The notes below the pieces were generated by a model, which saw nothing but the letters and a program-made list of their open reading frames with translations, was not told where the DNA came from and did not search any database. From Psychrobacter sp. 72-O-c (GTDB lineage Bacteria > Pseudomonadota > Gammaproteobacteria > Pseudomonadales > Moraxellaceae): a stretch of 64,000 nucleotides of DNA. Of this stretch, positions 37,382 to 46,411 are shown piece after piece. The position numbers and the translations under genes are program-made. The DNA is taken from contig NZ_CAJHBI010000001.1 of NCBI RefSeq assembly GCF_904846605.1, positions 110,393 to 174,392 on the forward strand. The letters run 5' to 3'. Within the stretch, counting starts at the first letter, position 1; each line of letters starts with the position of its first letter.

Positions 37382-38401
37382 TTATTCTTCATCCATAATA
37401 TCATCATCAACGTCAAGGCTGAACTCTTCGGCATGTACATTCCAGTGCAATTTGGTGCGGCAGGCTTCATAAAAGTCGAATCCTGGTGGATGCAGCAAGG
37501 TGAGCTTGTCAGGATGCTTGCGAATATACAAGCGCTGCTCTTGCTCTAAAGGCACGCTTTGCTTACCATCAGCGCTAACCATAGGTTGGGTACGATTGTC
37601 CTCGTGGATGCGGATACAAATTTCGCTATTGCCACTAACAACAATAGGTCTGCTCGACAAGGTGTGCGGATGCATAGGCACCAAACAGATAGCATCCATA
37701 CTAGGATGGATAATAGGGCCGCCACCCGATAACGCATATGCAGTTGAGCCGGTCGGCGTTGCCGCAATTAAGCCATCACTGTGCTGACGATAAACATCCT
37801 GACCATCAATCTTCATTTGAAAATCAATCATATGTACCGATTTACCGGCATGCAATACCACATCGTTCAATGCCATATCTTCGTGAATAATTTGGCGCCC
37901 TTCCCGAATCTCCATGGTCAACAAAAACCGATGATCCAGCTGATAGTCGCCCATCAGTACTTGGCGCAGTTTAAAGGCCGCTTCATCAGGTTTTACATCG
38001 GCTAAAAATCCAAGACGACCACGGTTAACACCCAATACTGGCACACGATAACGAGCCAAAGCTTCAGCAGCGTGTAATATCGAACCATCCCCGCCCACCA
38101 CAATAACTAAGTCGCAAATTTCACCAATGAGACTGCGCTTGACGATTTTAACTTTTTCTATTTCAGTGAGGTCTAATGTTGGCAGATTAGAGGTTTGCAC
38201 ATCCATGATCAGGGTCAGCCCCATCTCATTAATAGTTTGAGAAATTTGGACTAGACTTTGGGTCACGCTACGTTTTCCTGCGCGTCCCATGAGGCCAATA
38301 CGTCGAAAAGCAGGATTTTTAATAGCGTGAAACAGCTCTGATTCATGCAAATGCGGCAATCTTTCTGACTGCGCTGAGTTTTCCATAAAACGACTCGGCA
38401 T
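37382..38401 (-). CDS. nadK: NAD kinase
   Basis: Makes NADP from NAD and ATP (or polyphosphate). The GGDG motif is in VVVGGDGSILHAAEALAR. The substrate segments are GVNRGRLGFLADVKPDEA, LNDVVLHAGKSVHMIDF and DGLIAATPTGSTAYALSGGGPIIHP; the C-terminal SSRPIVVSGNSEICIRI is also typical. At 339 residues it is about 40 longer than E. coli NadK, with a polar N-terminus of about 30 residues and an acidic C-terminus (DVDDDIMDEE). No good ribosome site precedes either the first or the second Met (38386), so the exact start is uncertain. yeaC follows closely. Confidence 0.95.
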   Translation of the reverse strand: MPSRFMENSAQSERLPHLHESELFHAIKNPAFRRIGLMGRAGKRSVTQSLVQISQTINEMGLTLIMDVQTSNLPTLDLTEIEKVKIVKRSLIGEICDLVIVVGGDGSILHAAEALARYRVPVLGVNRGRLGFLADVKPDEAAFKLRQVLMGDYQLDHRFLLTMEIREGRQIIHEDMALNDVVLHAGKSVHMIDFQMKIDGQDVYRQHSDGLIAATPTGSTAYALSGGGPIIHPSMDAICLVPMHPHTLSSRPIVVSGNSEICIRIHEDNRTQPMVSADGKQSVPLEQEQRLYIRKHPDKLTLLHPPGFDFYEACRTKLHWNVHAEEFSLDVDDDIMDEE

Positions 38402-38628
38402 AACAATAAAGTACGCGACAATGATAGCGATAAATGAACGATTAAACTAGCATGTTTTACTCATCATCGTTGTTAACTGTCGTAATCGACCCCATATATG
38501 AGACATCATGCGCGCTTTTTGCACTAATTGGTAACGCGTTCATGCTGATATTTGAGATTACTGCTTACTTGAGCCCATAAACTACTAAATAACGGCGCTA
38601 AACCTTGATTACTGTCACTTAAACACCG

Positions 38629-38656
38629 TTGACAATATGAGCGGTTTTGCTAAAGT
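38629..38656 (+). promoter_or_regulatory. Possible promoter of the YccA-like gene
   Basis: A perfect TTGACA (-35) is followed after 16 bases by TAAAGT (-10, four of six). It lies in the divergent spacer nadK/yccA (38402-38706), which otherwise shows no gene. Confidence 0.45.
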
Positions 38657-38706
38657 AGCTGACATCTATAATTACTTAATTTACATCTTTTACTGAGGAC
38701 ATATGT

Positions 38707-39429
38707 ATGGCCAATCCTATTGTCAGTCGCGCAGAGCTTGCGATCGGCGGCGAGCCGATGACCGTCAAAGGCGTGATACAAAAGACCACTCTATTACTTG
38801 GGCTGTCTGCCATTACTGGTGTGGGCTTTTTCTTTTATGCCCTTATGGCAGGACTGTCGCAAGGTTTTATCACCGCTACCGCCTTTGGTAGTATGTTCGC
38901 CGCGTTCGGTTTAGCACTATATATCACTTTTAAGCCCCAAAAAGCCAAAACCTTAGCAATACCTTTTGCACTGTTAGAAGGTATTTTCTTAGGTGGTATC
39001 TCGCTATTCTTTATGAGAATGTATCCAAGCGTGCCAGTCACCGCTATGTGTGCGACCTTCGTAACTGCAGCAGTGATGCTCGGACTGTATCGTTCGGGTC
39101 TCATTAAGGTCACTGAGAAATTTCGCTCAATCGTAACCTCAGCTATCATTGCCATTATGTTGGTTTACGTTGCGCAATGGGTGCTTTCTCTAGCATTTGG
39201 CTCAAGTTTGCCGTTTTTATTTGAGGGTGGCGCTATTGCTATTGGCTTTAGCTTGTTTGTGATTGTTATCGCCTCTTTTACTCTGTTATTAGACTTCGAT
39301 AACATTGACCGCGGCGTAGCGGCGGGTGTCTCTGAAGATTACGAATGGTTGTTCAGTATCGGTATTATTACGACCCTAGTATGGATGTACATTGAATTTA
39401 TGCGTCTGCTAAGCTACTTACAAGACTAA
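38707..39429 (+). CDS. Bax inhibitor-1/YccA family membrane protein
   Basis: An inner-membrane protein with about seven hydrophobic helices in 240 residues. LLGLSAITGVGFFFYALM, SMFAAFGLALYITF, LEGIFLGGISLFFMRMYP and the conserved FDNIDRGVAAGVSEDYEW near the C-terminus fit the BI-1/YccA family. A polar N-terminus of about 25 residues precedes the first helix. Members act in membrane-protein quality control (YccA with FtsH) or calcium leak; the role here is inferred only from the family. GAGGA lies seven bases before the chosen ATG; another ATG four bases upstream is in a different frame. Confidence 0.9.
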   Translation: MANPIVSRAELAIGGEPMTVKGVIQKTTLLLGLSAITGVGFFFYALMAGLSQGFITATAFGSMFAAFGLALYITFKPQKAKTLAIPFALLEGIFLGGISLFFMRMYPSVPVTAMCATFVTAAVMLGLYRSGLIKVTEKFRSIVTSAIIAIMLVYVAQWVLSLAFGSSLPFLFEGGAIAIGFSLFVIVIASFTLLLDFDNIDRGVAAGVSEDYEWLFSIGIITTLVWMYIEFMRLLSYLQD

Positions 39430-39471
39430 TTTAAAGGTAGTTTCAAAAAGCTACTTATAACTGAGAATAAG

Positions 39472-39513
39472 AACCGTCTGTGGCTATAATATTTAGCTAC
39501 AGGCGGTTTTTTA
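39472..39513 (+). terminator. Terminator after the YccA-like gene
   Basis: AACCGTCTGTGGCTA pairs with TAGCTACAGGCGGTT (two non-Watson-Crick positions) and is followed by a T-run. The convergent ATPase gene may use it weakly. Confidence 0.75.
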
Positions 39514-39567
39514 TGGTCAAGAATTTGAGTTACTTTTTTGAGTAAGTAATTATTGGTTCAAATTAAA

Positions 39568-42459
39568 CTAAGCACGTTTTAAACGTAACGCATTTAAAAC
39601 TACCAGTAACGAGCTAAGCGACATACCAATGGCTGCAAGCCAAGGCGGGACGTAACCAAATATGGCTGGCAATAACACAACCCCGTTATAACCCAGTGCC
39701 CAGCGAAAGTTTTGTTTGATAATACGTTCGGTTTTATCAGCGATACGCTTAGCGGCAGCGATAGCTTCGATTTGACCATTTAGGATAATACTATCGCTTG
39801 AGACTTGCGCTAAATCAGCCGCGCCCGCGATTGAAGTTGAAACGTCAGCAGCGGCCAATACCGGTGCATCATTAATACCGTCACCAACCATCAGTACCAC
39901 CGCACCCTTTGCTTGCAGTTGTTGGATATGTTCAACTTTCGCCGTTGGCGATAGACCGTTATATGCCGACTGTATACCTAAAGAGTCGGCAACGACGAGC
40001 GCCTGTGGACTAGGATCGCCAGTCAACATCACTGACTCAATACCCAGTGCTTTAAGCTTATCAAGCATTGGCTGCGCGGTATCACGTACCTTGTCATTGA
40101 AATAGAAGCACGCCAGCGCTCGCCATGAATCTGACTCCACATCATTATTAGTACTGGTATCAGCATCAGTTTGTAATGATGGTTGGCGACAAGATAAGAC
40201 CACTGCCGAGCTGGCGCGATGTGCGGATAAGTCTGGATTCAAATCGTTACTAGTGTTGACGCTATCAGCCCTTCTATCTAAAGCAAAATCAACATGACCT
40301 ATTCGGTAAAATACGCCATCAATAGTAGCCTCTACCCCGCCTGCTGGATAATGTTGCAAAGCTTGGGTTGATGGTAGATGTAACTGATAGGCCGCAGTCA
40401 GCAACGCATGAGCAACCGGATGACGACTGCCTACTTCAAGGGCGGCTGCTATTGATAATAGCTTGTCTGTTTGGGTAGTTGATTCTGTTGAAGCGCTAGT
40501 GGATGCTAGCAGCTCAATATTTAATAGATTGGGCTTACCATAAGTAAGCGTACCGGTCTTATCAAAGGCGACATGAGTAATCTCTGCTAAGGTCTGTAAG
40601 GTATGACCACGAGTGGTTAAAAAGCCATAGCTGGCCAGACGATTGGTAGAAACCGTTAGAGCAATTGGTGTTGCTAAAGACAAGGCGCAGGGACAAGTAG
40701 CTACTAAGACGGCTACCGTTGCCCAAATCGCTTGGCTGGGATCAACGATATACCAGCCAATAAATACCAACGCTGACAATACCAAAATCCGTGCTACGAA
40801 CCAGCGCGCCAGCTTATCTGCTTGCTGCGCTAATTTTGGCTTTTCACTCATAGCTCGGTTCATTAACCGATCAATCAGGCCAATCTGGCTGTCGGCTTGT
40901 AATGCGGTAACCAGCATCTCAAACGGTTGGCTGTCATTCTGTGCGCCACCGACGATATAGTCGCCTTGACGCTTTGCAATCAAATCTCCCTCGCCAGTCA
41001 ATAAGCTTTGGGAGACGGTGGCGGTTTGGCTGAGTAAGATACCATCACTGATAATCTCAGCACCTGCATCAATCATGATGATGTCACCGACTTGCAAACT
41101 TTGTGCGGTGACCATTTTCTTTTTTGTGGTAGAAATTGGATTCTGACAGCTCGACTGTTGCCAGTCTTGAGCAATACGAGATGTGACCTTATGCACATTG
41201 GCATCTATACTTTTCATAAAGTCTGGCAACGTACGTGGCTGAGAAATGGCTAACGAATCAGTTTGCAGACTTAAATTAGTAAGAGGCAAATTATCCATGC
41301 TATCTATGCTATCTATGCTATCTATGCTATCTATGCCATCTATGCCATCAAGCCTATCAAGCCTATCAACAGACTCATTAGGCACGGTATTGCCATTAAT
41401 TTGCGCCAACTGCTCAAGAATCAGCTCGGCAGCGGCTTTATCTTCAGCGATTTTTTGTACTAAGACTGGCTCCACCACCACCAAGTCATTGGCCATAGTC
41501 GCCGCTTTTAGCCGCGCGTTGTGCTCAATATAACGTCCTGCCAGTAAGAAGAAAATAAACATACTGACCGAATCATAATAAGTCTGCCCGTATCCGGTAA
41601 CAGTAGCGTAAAGACTAGCAAAAAAGGTCACAATCAGGGCAACACTGACGGGCACATCCATATTGACTTGTCGAGCACGAATCGCTGACCATGCGGAAGT
41701 AAAAAATGGAACACCGGCATAAAAGAACACTGGGATACTGACAAATAAAGATACCCAGCGCAGAAAATCACGCTGTAATATCAGCATGCCGCTATATTCA
41801 CCAAAATACAGGGCTACCGCATACATCATCGCTTGCATCGCACCTAGAGCGGCTATACCTAACCGCAATAGCATCTTGTTAGTATGCTTTGCCAGCATGG
41901 CTTCATGAGTGTCTTGGCGATAGGGCTTGGCTTCATAACCAATCGCATTAATCACCGCTAAGATACGGCTAATTGGCAGTTTGGTTTCATCCCAGATCAC
42001 ACGCATACGCTGGTTGGTCAAGTTGACCTGACATTTATCAATACCATCAATCTCGTACAGCCGCGACTCTATTAGCCACGTACAAGCCGCGCAGCGTAGA
42101 TTGTTCACTGATAGCTCAGCAACCGATAACCCATCTTGCGCGTAGACAAATTGTGATTTTATTTCATCATGGTCATAAGCTTCAAGGCGGGTCATTTGCG
42201 TGGGCAAACTTGCGGTACGGTTGATCTCTGAGCGATCAAGATAATACTGCTCAAGTCCCGCTTCAACGATACTTTGCGACGCTAGCTGACAACCCATACA
42301 GCACATCTCACGTGATGAGCCGAGTATATCAGCATGAAATGGTGGGCGCGGCACGGGATCACCGCAATGAAAGCAGTGGCCTGCTGTCGGCAGCACCAGT
42401 CCTTGGGTTATGGAGTGATCGTCGTAATGAGAGGCAGTAGATGACGAGGCGCTGGACAT
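39568..42459 (-). CDS. ccoI: CcoI/FixI-type copper P-type ATPase
   Basis: P1B-type ATPase probably moving copper to the periplasm for cytochrome oxidase assembly. The cysteine-rich N-terminal metal-binding region (FHCGDPVP, MCCMGCQLAS) is typical of CcoI/FixI, followed by an HMA domain with RCAACTW. The membrane metal site CPC is in ATCPCALSLATPIAL, the phospho-aspartate in FDKTGTLTYGK, and the hinge in VGDGINDAPVLAAADVS. At 963 residues it is longer than usual (about 800). Low-complexity inserts are present: one encoded by 9-bp repeats (residues about 365-390, IDSIDSIDSIDS) and others rich in S, T, N and D in the nucleotide domain. No ccoNOPQ, ccoG or ccoS gene is nearby, so the oxidase link is a family inference. 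Confidence 0.88.
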   Translation of the reverse strand: MSSASSSTASHYDDHSITQGLVLPTAGHCFHCGDPVPRPPFHADILGSSREMCCMGCQLASQSIVEAGLEQYYLDRSEINRTASLPTQMTRLEAYDHDEIKSQFVYAQDGLSVAELSVNNLRCAACTWLIESRLYEIDGIDKCQVNLTNQRMRVIWDETKLPISRILAVINAIGYEAKPYRQDTHEAMLAKHTNKMLLRLGIAALGAMQAMMYAVALYFGEYSGMLILQRDFLRWVSLFVSIPVFFYAGVPFFTSAWSAIRARQVNMDVPVSVALIVTFFASLYATVTGYGQTYYDSVSMFIFFLLAGRYIEHNARLKAATMANDLVVVEPVLVQKIAEDKAAAELILEQLAQINGNTVPNESVDRLDRLDGIDGIDSIDSIDSIDSMDNLPLTNLSLQTDSLAISQPRTLPDFMKSIDANVHKVTSRIAQDWQQSSCQNPISTTKKKMVTAQSLQVGDIIMIDAGAEIISDGILLSQTATVSQSLLTGEGDLIAKRQGDYIVGGAQNDSQPFEMLVTALQADSQIGLIDRLMNRAMSEKPKLAQQADKLARWFVARILVLSALVFIGWYIVDPSQAIWATVAVLVATCPCALSLATPIALTVSTNRLASYGFLTTRGHTLQTLAEITHVAFDKTGTLTYGKPNLLNIELLASTSASTESTTQTDKLLSIAAALEVGSRHPVAHALLTAAYQLHLPSTQALQHYPAGGVEATIDGVFYRIGHVDFALDRRADSVNTSNDLNPDLSAHRASSAVVLSCRQPSLQTDADTSTNNDVESDSWRALACFYFNDKVRDTAQPMLDKLKALGIESVMLTGDPSPQALVVADSLGIQSAYNGLSPTAKVEHIQQLQAKGAVVLMVGDGINDAPVLAAADVSTSIAGAADLAQVSSDSIILNGQIEAIAAAKRIADKTERIIKQNFRWALGYNGVVLLPAIFGYVPPWLAAIGMSLSSLLVVLNALRLKRA
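41294..41370 (-). repeat. 9-bp tandem repeat inside the ATPase gene
   Basis: On the plus strand the unit CTATCTATG occurs about four times exactly, followed by variants CCATCTATG and CCTATCAAG. On the coding strand it encodes a ladder of the type (D/R)(S/G/L)(I/L/M) = IDSIDSIDS. It keeps the reading frame. Confidence 0.92.
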
Positions 42460-42925
42460 GGTAGATATAATTTCCTTTAAGCAGGCTTACTTTGACCTTG
42501 ATGATACTGAATTTAGCTTGAATCAAGCTGATACAAATTTGATAGTAGCCGATAATCCATAGAAAAAACATTATGGCAATCCACATAAACAGTTAGCATA
42601 GATTGCTGTCTTATATGGCATTCATCCATCACATTAAAAGCTTAATAACTTTATATTAAAAGTCCAATAGCTTTAAATTAAAAGTCTAGTGGCTTCGGCT
42701 CTCATTTCTCATTCGTTTAGTGATTACTTAGCCTAGCGGTTGTTTAACGACGGTTTAACACTCAAGCCGTGTGATGATAAACCGCCTGACCATATATCAC
42801 TAACCAGTATACACCTCCATAGAACTATACTCAGGAATAGCGAATGAATGAAGGCGTTGATGATGATAGATTGAAAAACTTATCAATTTACGTCATTATG
42901 AGGCAGTTTTTTATCTCAAAACGGT
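42460..42925. other. Divergent intergenic region ccoI/mrcB
   Basis: 466 bases without a credible gene. It contains the 22-bp repeat described separately and otherwise no strong hairpin. Confidence 0.5.
42633..42698. repeat. Three 22-bp degenerate tandem repeats
   Basis: The units start at 42633, 42655 and 42677. Each begins ATTAAAAG, and units two and three share a later GCTT. They lie in the ccoI/mrcB spacer. Confidence 0.75.
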
Positions 42926-45421
42926 GTGTTATCAGTGCAAAAATCCCATTCTAAGCTATCACAGTCGCCTAAGTCTGCCGTAAGCACCCTGCCCTCACAG
43001 CAGCGGGGCTTGGTGTTTAGTAGTATATTACTAATCATCATCATCGCAGGTATGGTGTTATTGGCGCTGTATTTGGTCAAGCTTGACCGTACTATTACCC
43101 ACAAGTTTGAAGGCAAACGCTGGGATATCCCTGCTAAGGTTTATTCACAGCCACTTGAGCTATATCAAGGTGCCAGTGTCGATAAAGATACAATGAAGAC
43201 TTGGCTTGAGCTTCTCAATTACCGTAGTAATAAGGCCTATGATAGCACTGGCACTTATCGTAAATCAGGTAACACCTATTTTATCCATACACGGGGCTTT
43301 ACTTATAGCGCCAATGATGTTGATAAAGAACAAGTCATTAAGATGACCATTGCCGGTAATAAGATTGAATCGATCCAAAGCACCTTACCTGCCAAGACCG
43401 GTATCATTCGGCTTGAACCCGTTAATATCGGTGGTATTTACCCCGATAGTAATGAAGATCGAATGGTCGTTTCTCTAGATGAGGTGCCACAGCCGCTGAT
43501 TGATGCGCTAATAGCGACTGAAGATCGCGGTTTTTATGAGCATAAAGGGGTTTCAATACGTGGTATTGCGCGAGCCGTGATCAATAACTTCACCGGTGGT
43601 GCTAGGCAAGGTGGCTCAACCATCACGCAGCAGCTGATCAAAAATTTCTACTTAAACTCCGATCGCACGCTAAAACGTAAAGCCAATGAAGCCATGATGG
43701 CAGTGCTACTAGAGCTGCACTATAGCAAAGATGAAATACTGCAAACCTATTTGAACGAGATTTACTTAGGTCAGAATGGCAACCGTTCTATTAATGGTTT
43801 TGGCTTGGCATCACAATTTTATTTTAATCAGCCGCTCAATGAGCTGCGCTTAGATCAACAAGCCATGCTAGTCGGTATGGCAAAAGGCCCTAGCGTCTAT
43901 AATCCACGTCGCAACCCCAACGACTCCAAGGCGCGCCGTAATATCGTGCTCAGTAATATGTTATCAGTGGGTACGCTGTCTCAAGAAGACTATGATGCTG
44001 CGATAGAGAAACCGCTTGATGTGGTTGATAAACCCGTTGAAGGAAAAAGTCAGTTCCCTGACTTTTTGGATATCGTCAAGCGTGAGCTGAATGACGTCTA
44101 TTATTCAGATGATCTTAAGAACGAAGGTTTAATCATTATTAGTACGCTCAATCCTATTGCCCAACTAGCCGCAGATAAAGCCGTTGATAAAAAACTTGGT
44201 GAGTTGCGCCGTGGTAGTAGTAAAACCAAAGATTTACAAGGAGCATTGGTCAGTGCCAATCCTGAAACGGGTGAGCTAGTCGCTGTGGTAGGTAGTGGTA
44301 GCGAATTTACCGGCTTTAACCGCGCGGTCGATGCCAAGCGGCAAGTGGGCTCATTGTTAAAACCAATTATCTATATGACCGCGCTTGAAAGTGGTCGCTA
44401 TAACTTGGCAAGCTCGGTCGATGATTCACCAATTACGGTCAATTTAAGCGACGGCACTGAATGGAACCCCAAAAACTACGCTGGTCGCGATCATGGTTAT
44501 GTCCCTTTGACCACGGCGCTGGCCAATTCTTATAACCAAGCTACTGTGCGCTTAGGAATGGAATTTGGTATCGATACTTTTGCCAAGCAACTACAGCGTA
44601 TGGGAATACAAGAAAAAATCCCTGCCTATCCCTCAGCATTACTAGGCGCAGTTAATCTTAGCCCAATGGATATGCTTGGTGTCTATCAAGTGTTTGCTAC
44701 TGGCGGTTTTCGCACCCCGATTCATAGTATCCGTACAGTAATCGATGATCGCGGACGTATTTTGCAGCGGACTGGATTAAATACCCGGCGCAGTATCCCA
44801 CCTGAGACCAACTATTTGACTAACTATGCATTGCAAGAGGTGGTCAAAAACGGTACTGGCAAACAGGCTAAATCGCTTGGCAGTAATTTAAATCTCGCTG
44901 GCAAAACCGGCACGACTAACGATTACCGTGACGCCTGGTTTGCCGGCTACAGTGGCAACTATGTCAGTGTGGTTTGGGTTGGCCGTGATGACAATAAGCC
45001 AATTGGACTTAGCGGTGGTACAGGGGCACTGCCAGTATGGGTCGACTATATGAAGCGGCTAAAACTGACGCCAGTATCCATGCCAGAACCAGAAGGTATT
45101 GAGTGGTTATGGCTTGAAAATAACTCCGGAAAACTATCCAATGAGCGTTGTTCTGATGCACGCTATCTGCCTGTCATGTCAGCATACTTGCCAGAAGAGG
45201 CCAGCAGTTGTGCTCTTGGCTTATACCAGCAGGAACGCGCACGCGAGCAACAACAGTGGCAAAATGATCAAGGATCTCAACAACAACAGCGCCGCCGCGA
45301 AGGGCTAGATATTCCAAATGGCGAAGCAATTGATAATCAGGATAACAATGCGACGCCAAACAATGGCGATGCGCAAAAACGTGCCGACACTTGGTATGAC
45401 CGTGCGCTCGAATGGTTCTAA
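42926..45421 (+). CDS. mrcB: Penicillin-binding protein 1B
   Basis: Bifunctional peptidoglycan glycosyltransferase/transpeptidase. A short cytoplasmic tail and one membrane anchor (LVFSSILLIIIIAGMVLLALYLV) are followed by a UB2H-like domain (WDIPAKVYSQPLELYQGASV). The glycosyltransferase domain has catalytic Glu199 in ATEDRGFYEHKGV and GGSTITQQLIKNFYL. The transpeptidase domain has Ser476 in VGSLLKPIIYM, the SYN motif in LANSYNQATV and KTGTTNDYRDAWFAGY. The Q-rich C-terminal tail is variable. At 831 residues it is normal for PBP1b. The start is GTG at 42926; nearby ATGs are in other frames. A TPR lipoprotein gene follows 34 bp downstream and is probably its activator. Confidence 0.95.
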   Translation: MLSVQKSHSKLSQSPKSAVSTLPSQQRGLVFSSILLIIIIAGMVLLALYLVKLDRTITHKFEGKRWDIPAKVYSQPLELYQGASVDKDTMKTWLELLNYRSNKAYDSTGTYRKSGNTYFIHTRGFTYSANDVDKEQVIKMTIAGNKIESIQSTLPAKTGIIRLEPVNIGGIYPDSNEDRMVVSLDEVPQPLIDALIATEDRGFYEHKGVSIRGIARAVINNFTGGARQGGSTITQQLIKNFYLNSDRTLKRKANEAMMAVLLELHYSKDEILQTYLNEIYLGQNGNRSINGFGLASQFYFNQPLNELRLDQQAMLVGMAKGPSVYNPRRNPNDSKARRNIVLSNMLSVGTLSQEDYDAAIEKPLDVVDKPVEGKSQFPDFLDIVKRELNDVYYSDDLKNEGLIIISTLNPIAQLAADKAVDKKLGELRRGSSKTKDLQGALVSANPETGELVAVVGSGSEFTGFNRAVDAKRQVGSLLKPIIYMTALESGRYNLASSVDDSPITVNLSDGTEWNPKNYAGRDHGYVPLTTALANSYNQATVRLGMEFGIDTFAKQLQRMGIQEKIPAYPSALLGAVNLSPMDMLGVYQVFATGGFRTPIHSIRTVIDDRGRILQRTGLNTRRSIPPETNYLTNYALQEVVKNGTGKQAKSLGSNLNLAGKTGTTNDYRDAWFAGYSGNYVSVVWVGRDDNKPIGLSGGTGALPVWVDYMKRLKLTPVSMPEPEGIEWLWLENNSGKLSNERCSDARYLPVMSAYLPEEASSCALGLYQQERAREQQQWQNDQGSQQQQRRREGLDIPNGEAIDNQDNNATPNNGDAQKRADTWYDRALEWF

Positions 45422-45455
45422 GGTTATTTTTTGAAATTTAAGAAAGGGCTTTAAC

Positions 45456-46292
45456 ATGCTGTCATCTATGCAAAAAACTGTATCATCTAAACACAAGCGA
45501 ATTACGAGCGTACGGTCTGCTAAGCAGATCAAGCTCTCTGAAATGATGCTTGCCACCAGCGCCATTATCGGTATGCTAAGTTTAAGCGCCTGTCAAACTG
45601 TGCCGACTACAACCACAGCGACGTCTACTCAAGCCTCGTCAACAGCCGTCACTAACACGACAGCTGTGACCCAAACGCCTGCAGTCGACAGTAACGATTA
45701 CGAAGACGACTACCCTATTGAGCCTTATGTTCGGCCCGAACCGTCCGCTGTGCCAAATCCATCAACCGAACAAACACCAGTATCAGTGCCACCCATGACC
45801 ATACCCAGTACGGTCATCATAACGCCCTCTAATGATGATTATACAATCACGCCACCGCCAATAGTACAGCCAACATTCCCACCAGCAGTGCAGCCAGAAT
45901 CGCCGTCACATAATGAGCTATTAGAGCGCGCACGGCAAAATTCAAAACAGCAAAGTCGACAAGCCCCTTCTAATAACAGTAACTTACCGGCATTTCAAAA
46001 TTTGATGCAATCTGGTATTGGCCAGCTAAAAGCGGGGAACTTGACCGCTGCTGAGAGTAGCTTTACCCGTGCTCAACGTCTTGCTCCCAGATCATCAGCT
46101 GTCTATTTTTACTTGTCACAAGTGGCACTCAAAAAGAACCAACCTCGCAAGGCAGAAGCGATGGCTCGAAGGGGTTTAACGGTCTCAAAAGATACCAGTC
46201 GTCGCCGTGCATTGTGGCAGCTTATTCTGCGCTCAGGGCAATTGCAGAACAGTTCGCGGGTTATCCGTGAGGCCCAGCAGGCATTGCGTTAG
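45456..46292 (+). CDS. TPR lipoprotein, probable PBP1b activator (LpoP-like)
   Basis: The N-terminus has a basic region and a lipoprotein signal ending LSLSAC, with the lipidated Cys at residue 46 if the first ATG is used. An internal start at Met30/31 would give a shorter, more usual signal. A long linker rich in T, P, V and S (about residues 47-165) could span the periplasm. The C-terminal 100 residues form TPR-like helices (GQLKAGNLTAAESSFTRAQRLA, then SAVYFYLSQVALKKNQPRKAEAMARRGL). In Pseudomonas aeruginosa the gene after the PBP1b gene encodes LpoP, a TPR lipoprotein that activates PBP1b. Position and architecture match, so I infer the same job here. AAAGGG lies seven bases before the ATG. 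Confidence 0.75.
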   Translation: MLSSMQKTVSSKHKRITSVRSAKQIKLSEMMLATSAIIGMLSLSACQTVPTTTTATSTQASSTAVTNTTAVTQTPAVDSNDYEDDYPIEPYVRPEPSAVPNPSTEQTPVSVPPMTIPSTVIITPSNDDYTITPPPIVQPTFPPAVQPESPSHNELLERARQNSKQQSRQAPSNNSNLPAFQNLMQSGIGQLKAGNLTAAESSFTRAQRLAPRSSAVYFYLSQVALKKNQPRKAEAMARRGLTVSKDTSRRRALWQLILRSGQLQNSSRVIREAQQALR

Positions 46293-46411
46293 GTGTTCGG
46301 CTTTTAGAAGCTCAATCTAAACAATAAATTTTAGATTTTTAGCACAGCACTTTTTTATTATTTTTATTATTCCCACCTATTTATTTTTTATTTTAATCTA
46401 AGGTTATCGTT

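Noticed and set aside
41294..41370. Tandem repeats considered as a CRISPR array
   Set aside because: The unit is 9 bp with no spacers and lies in frame in a coding gene; it is a minisatellite.
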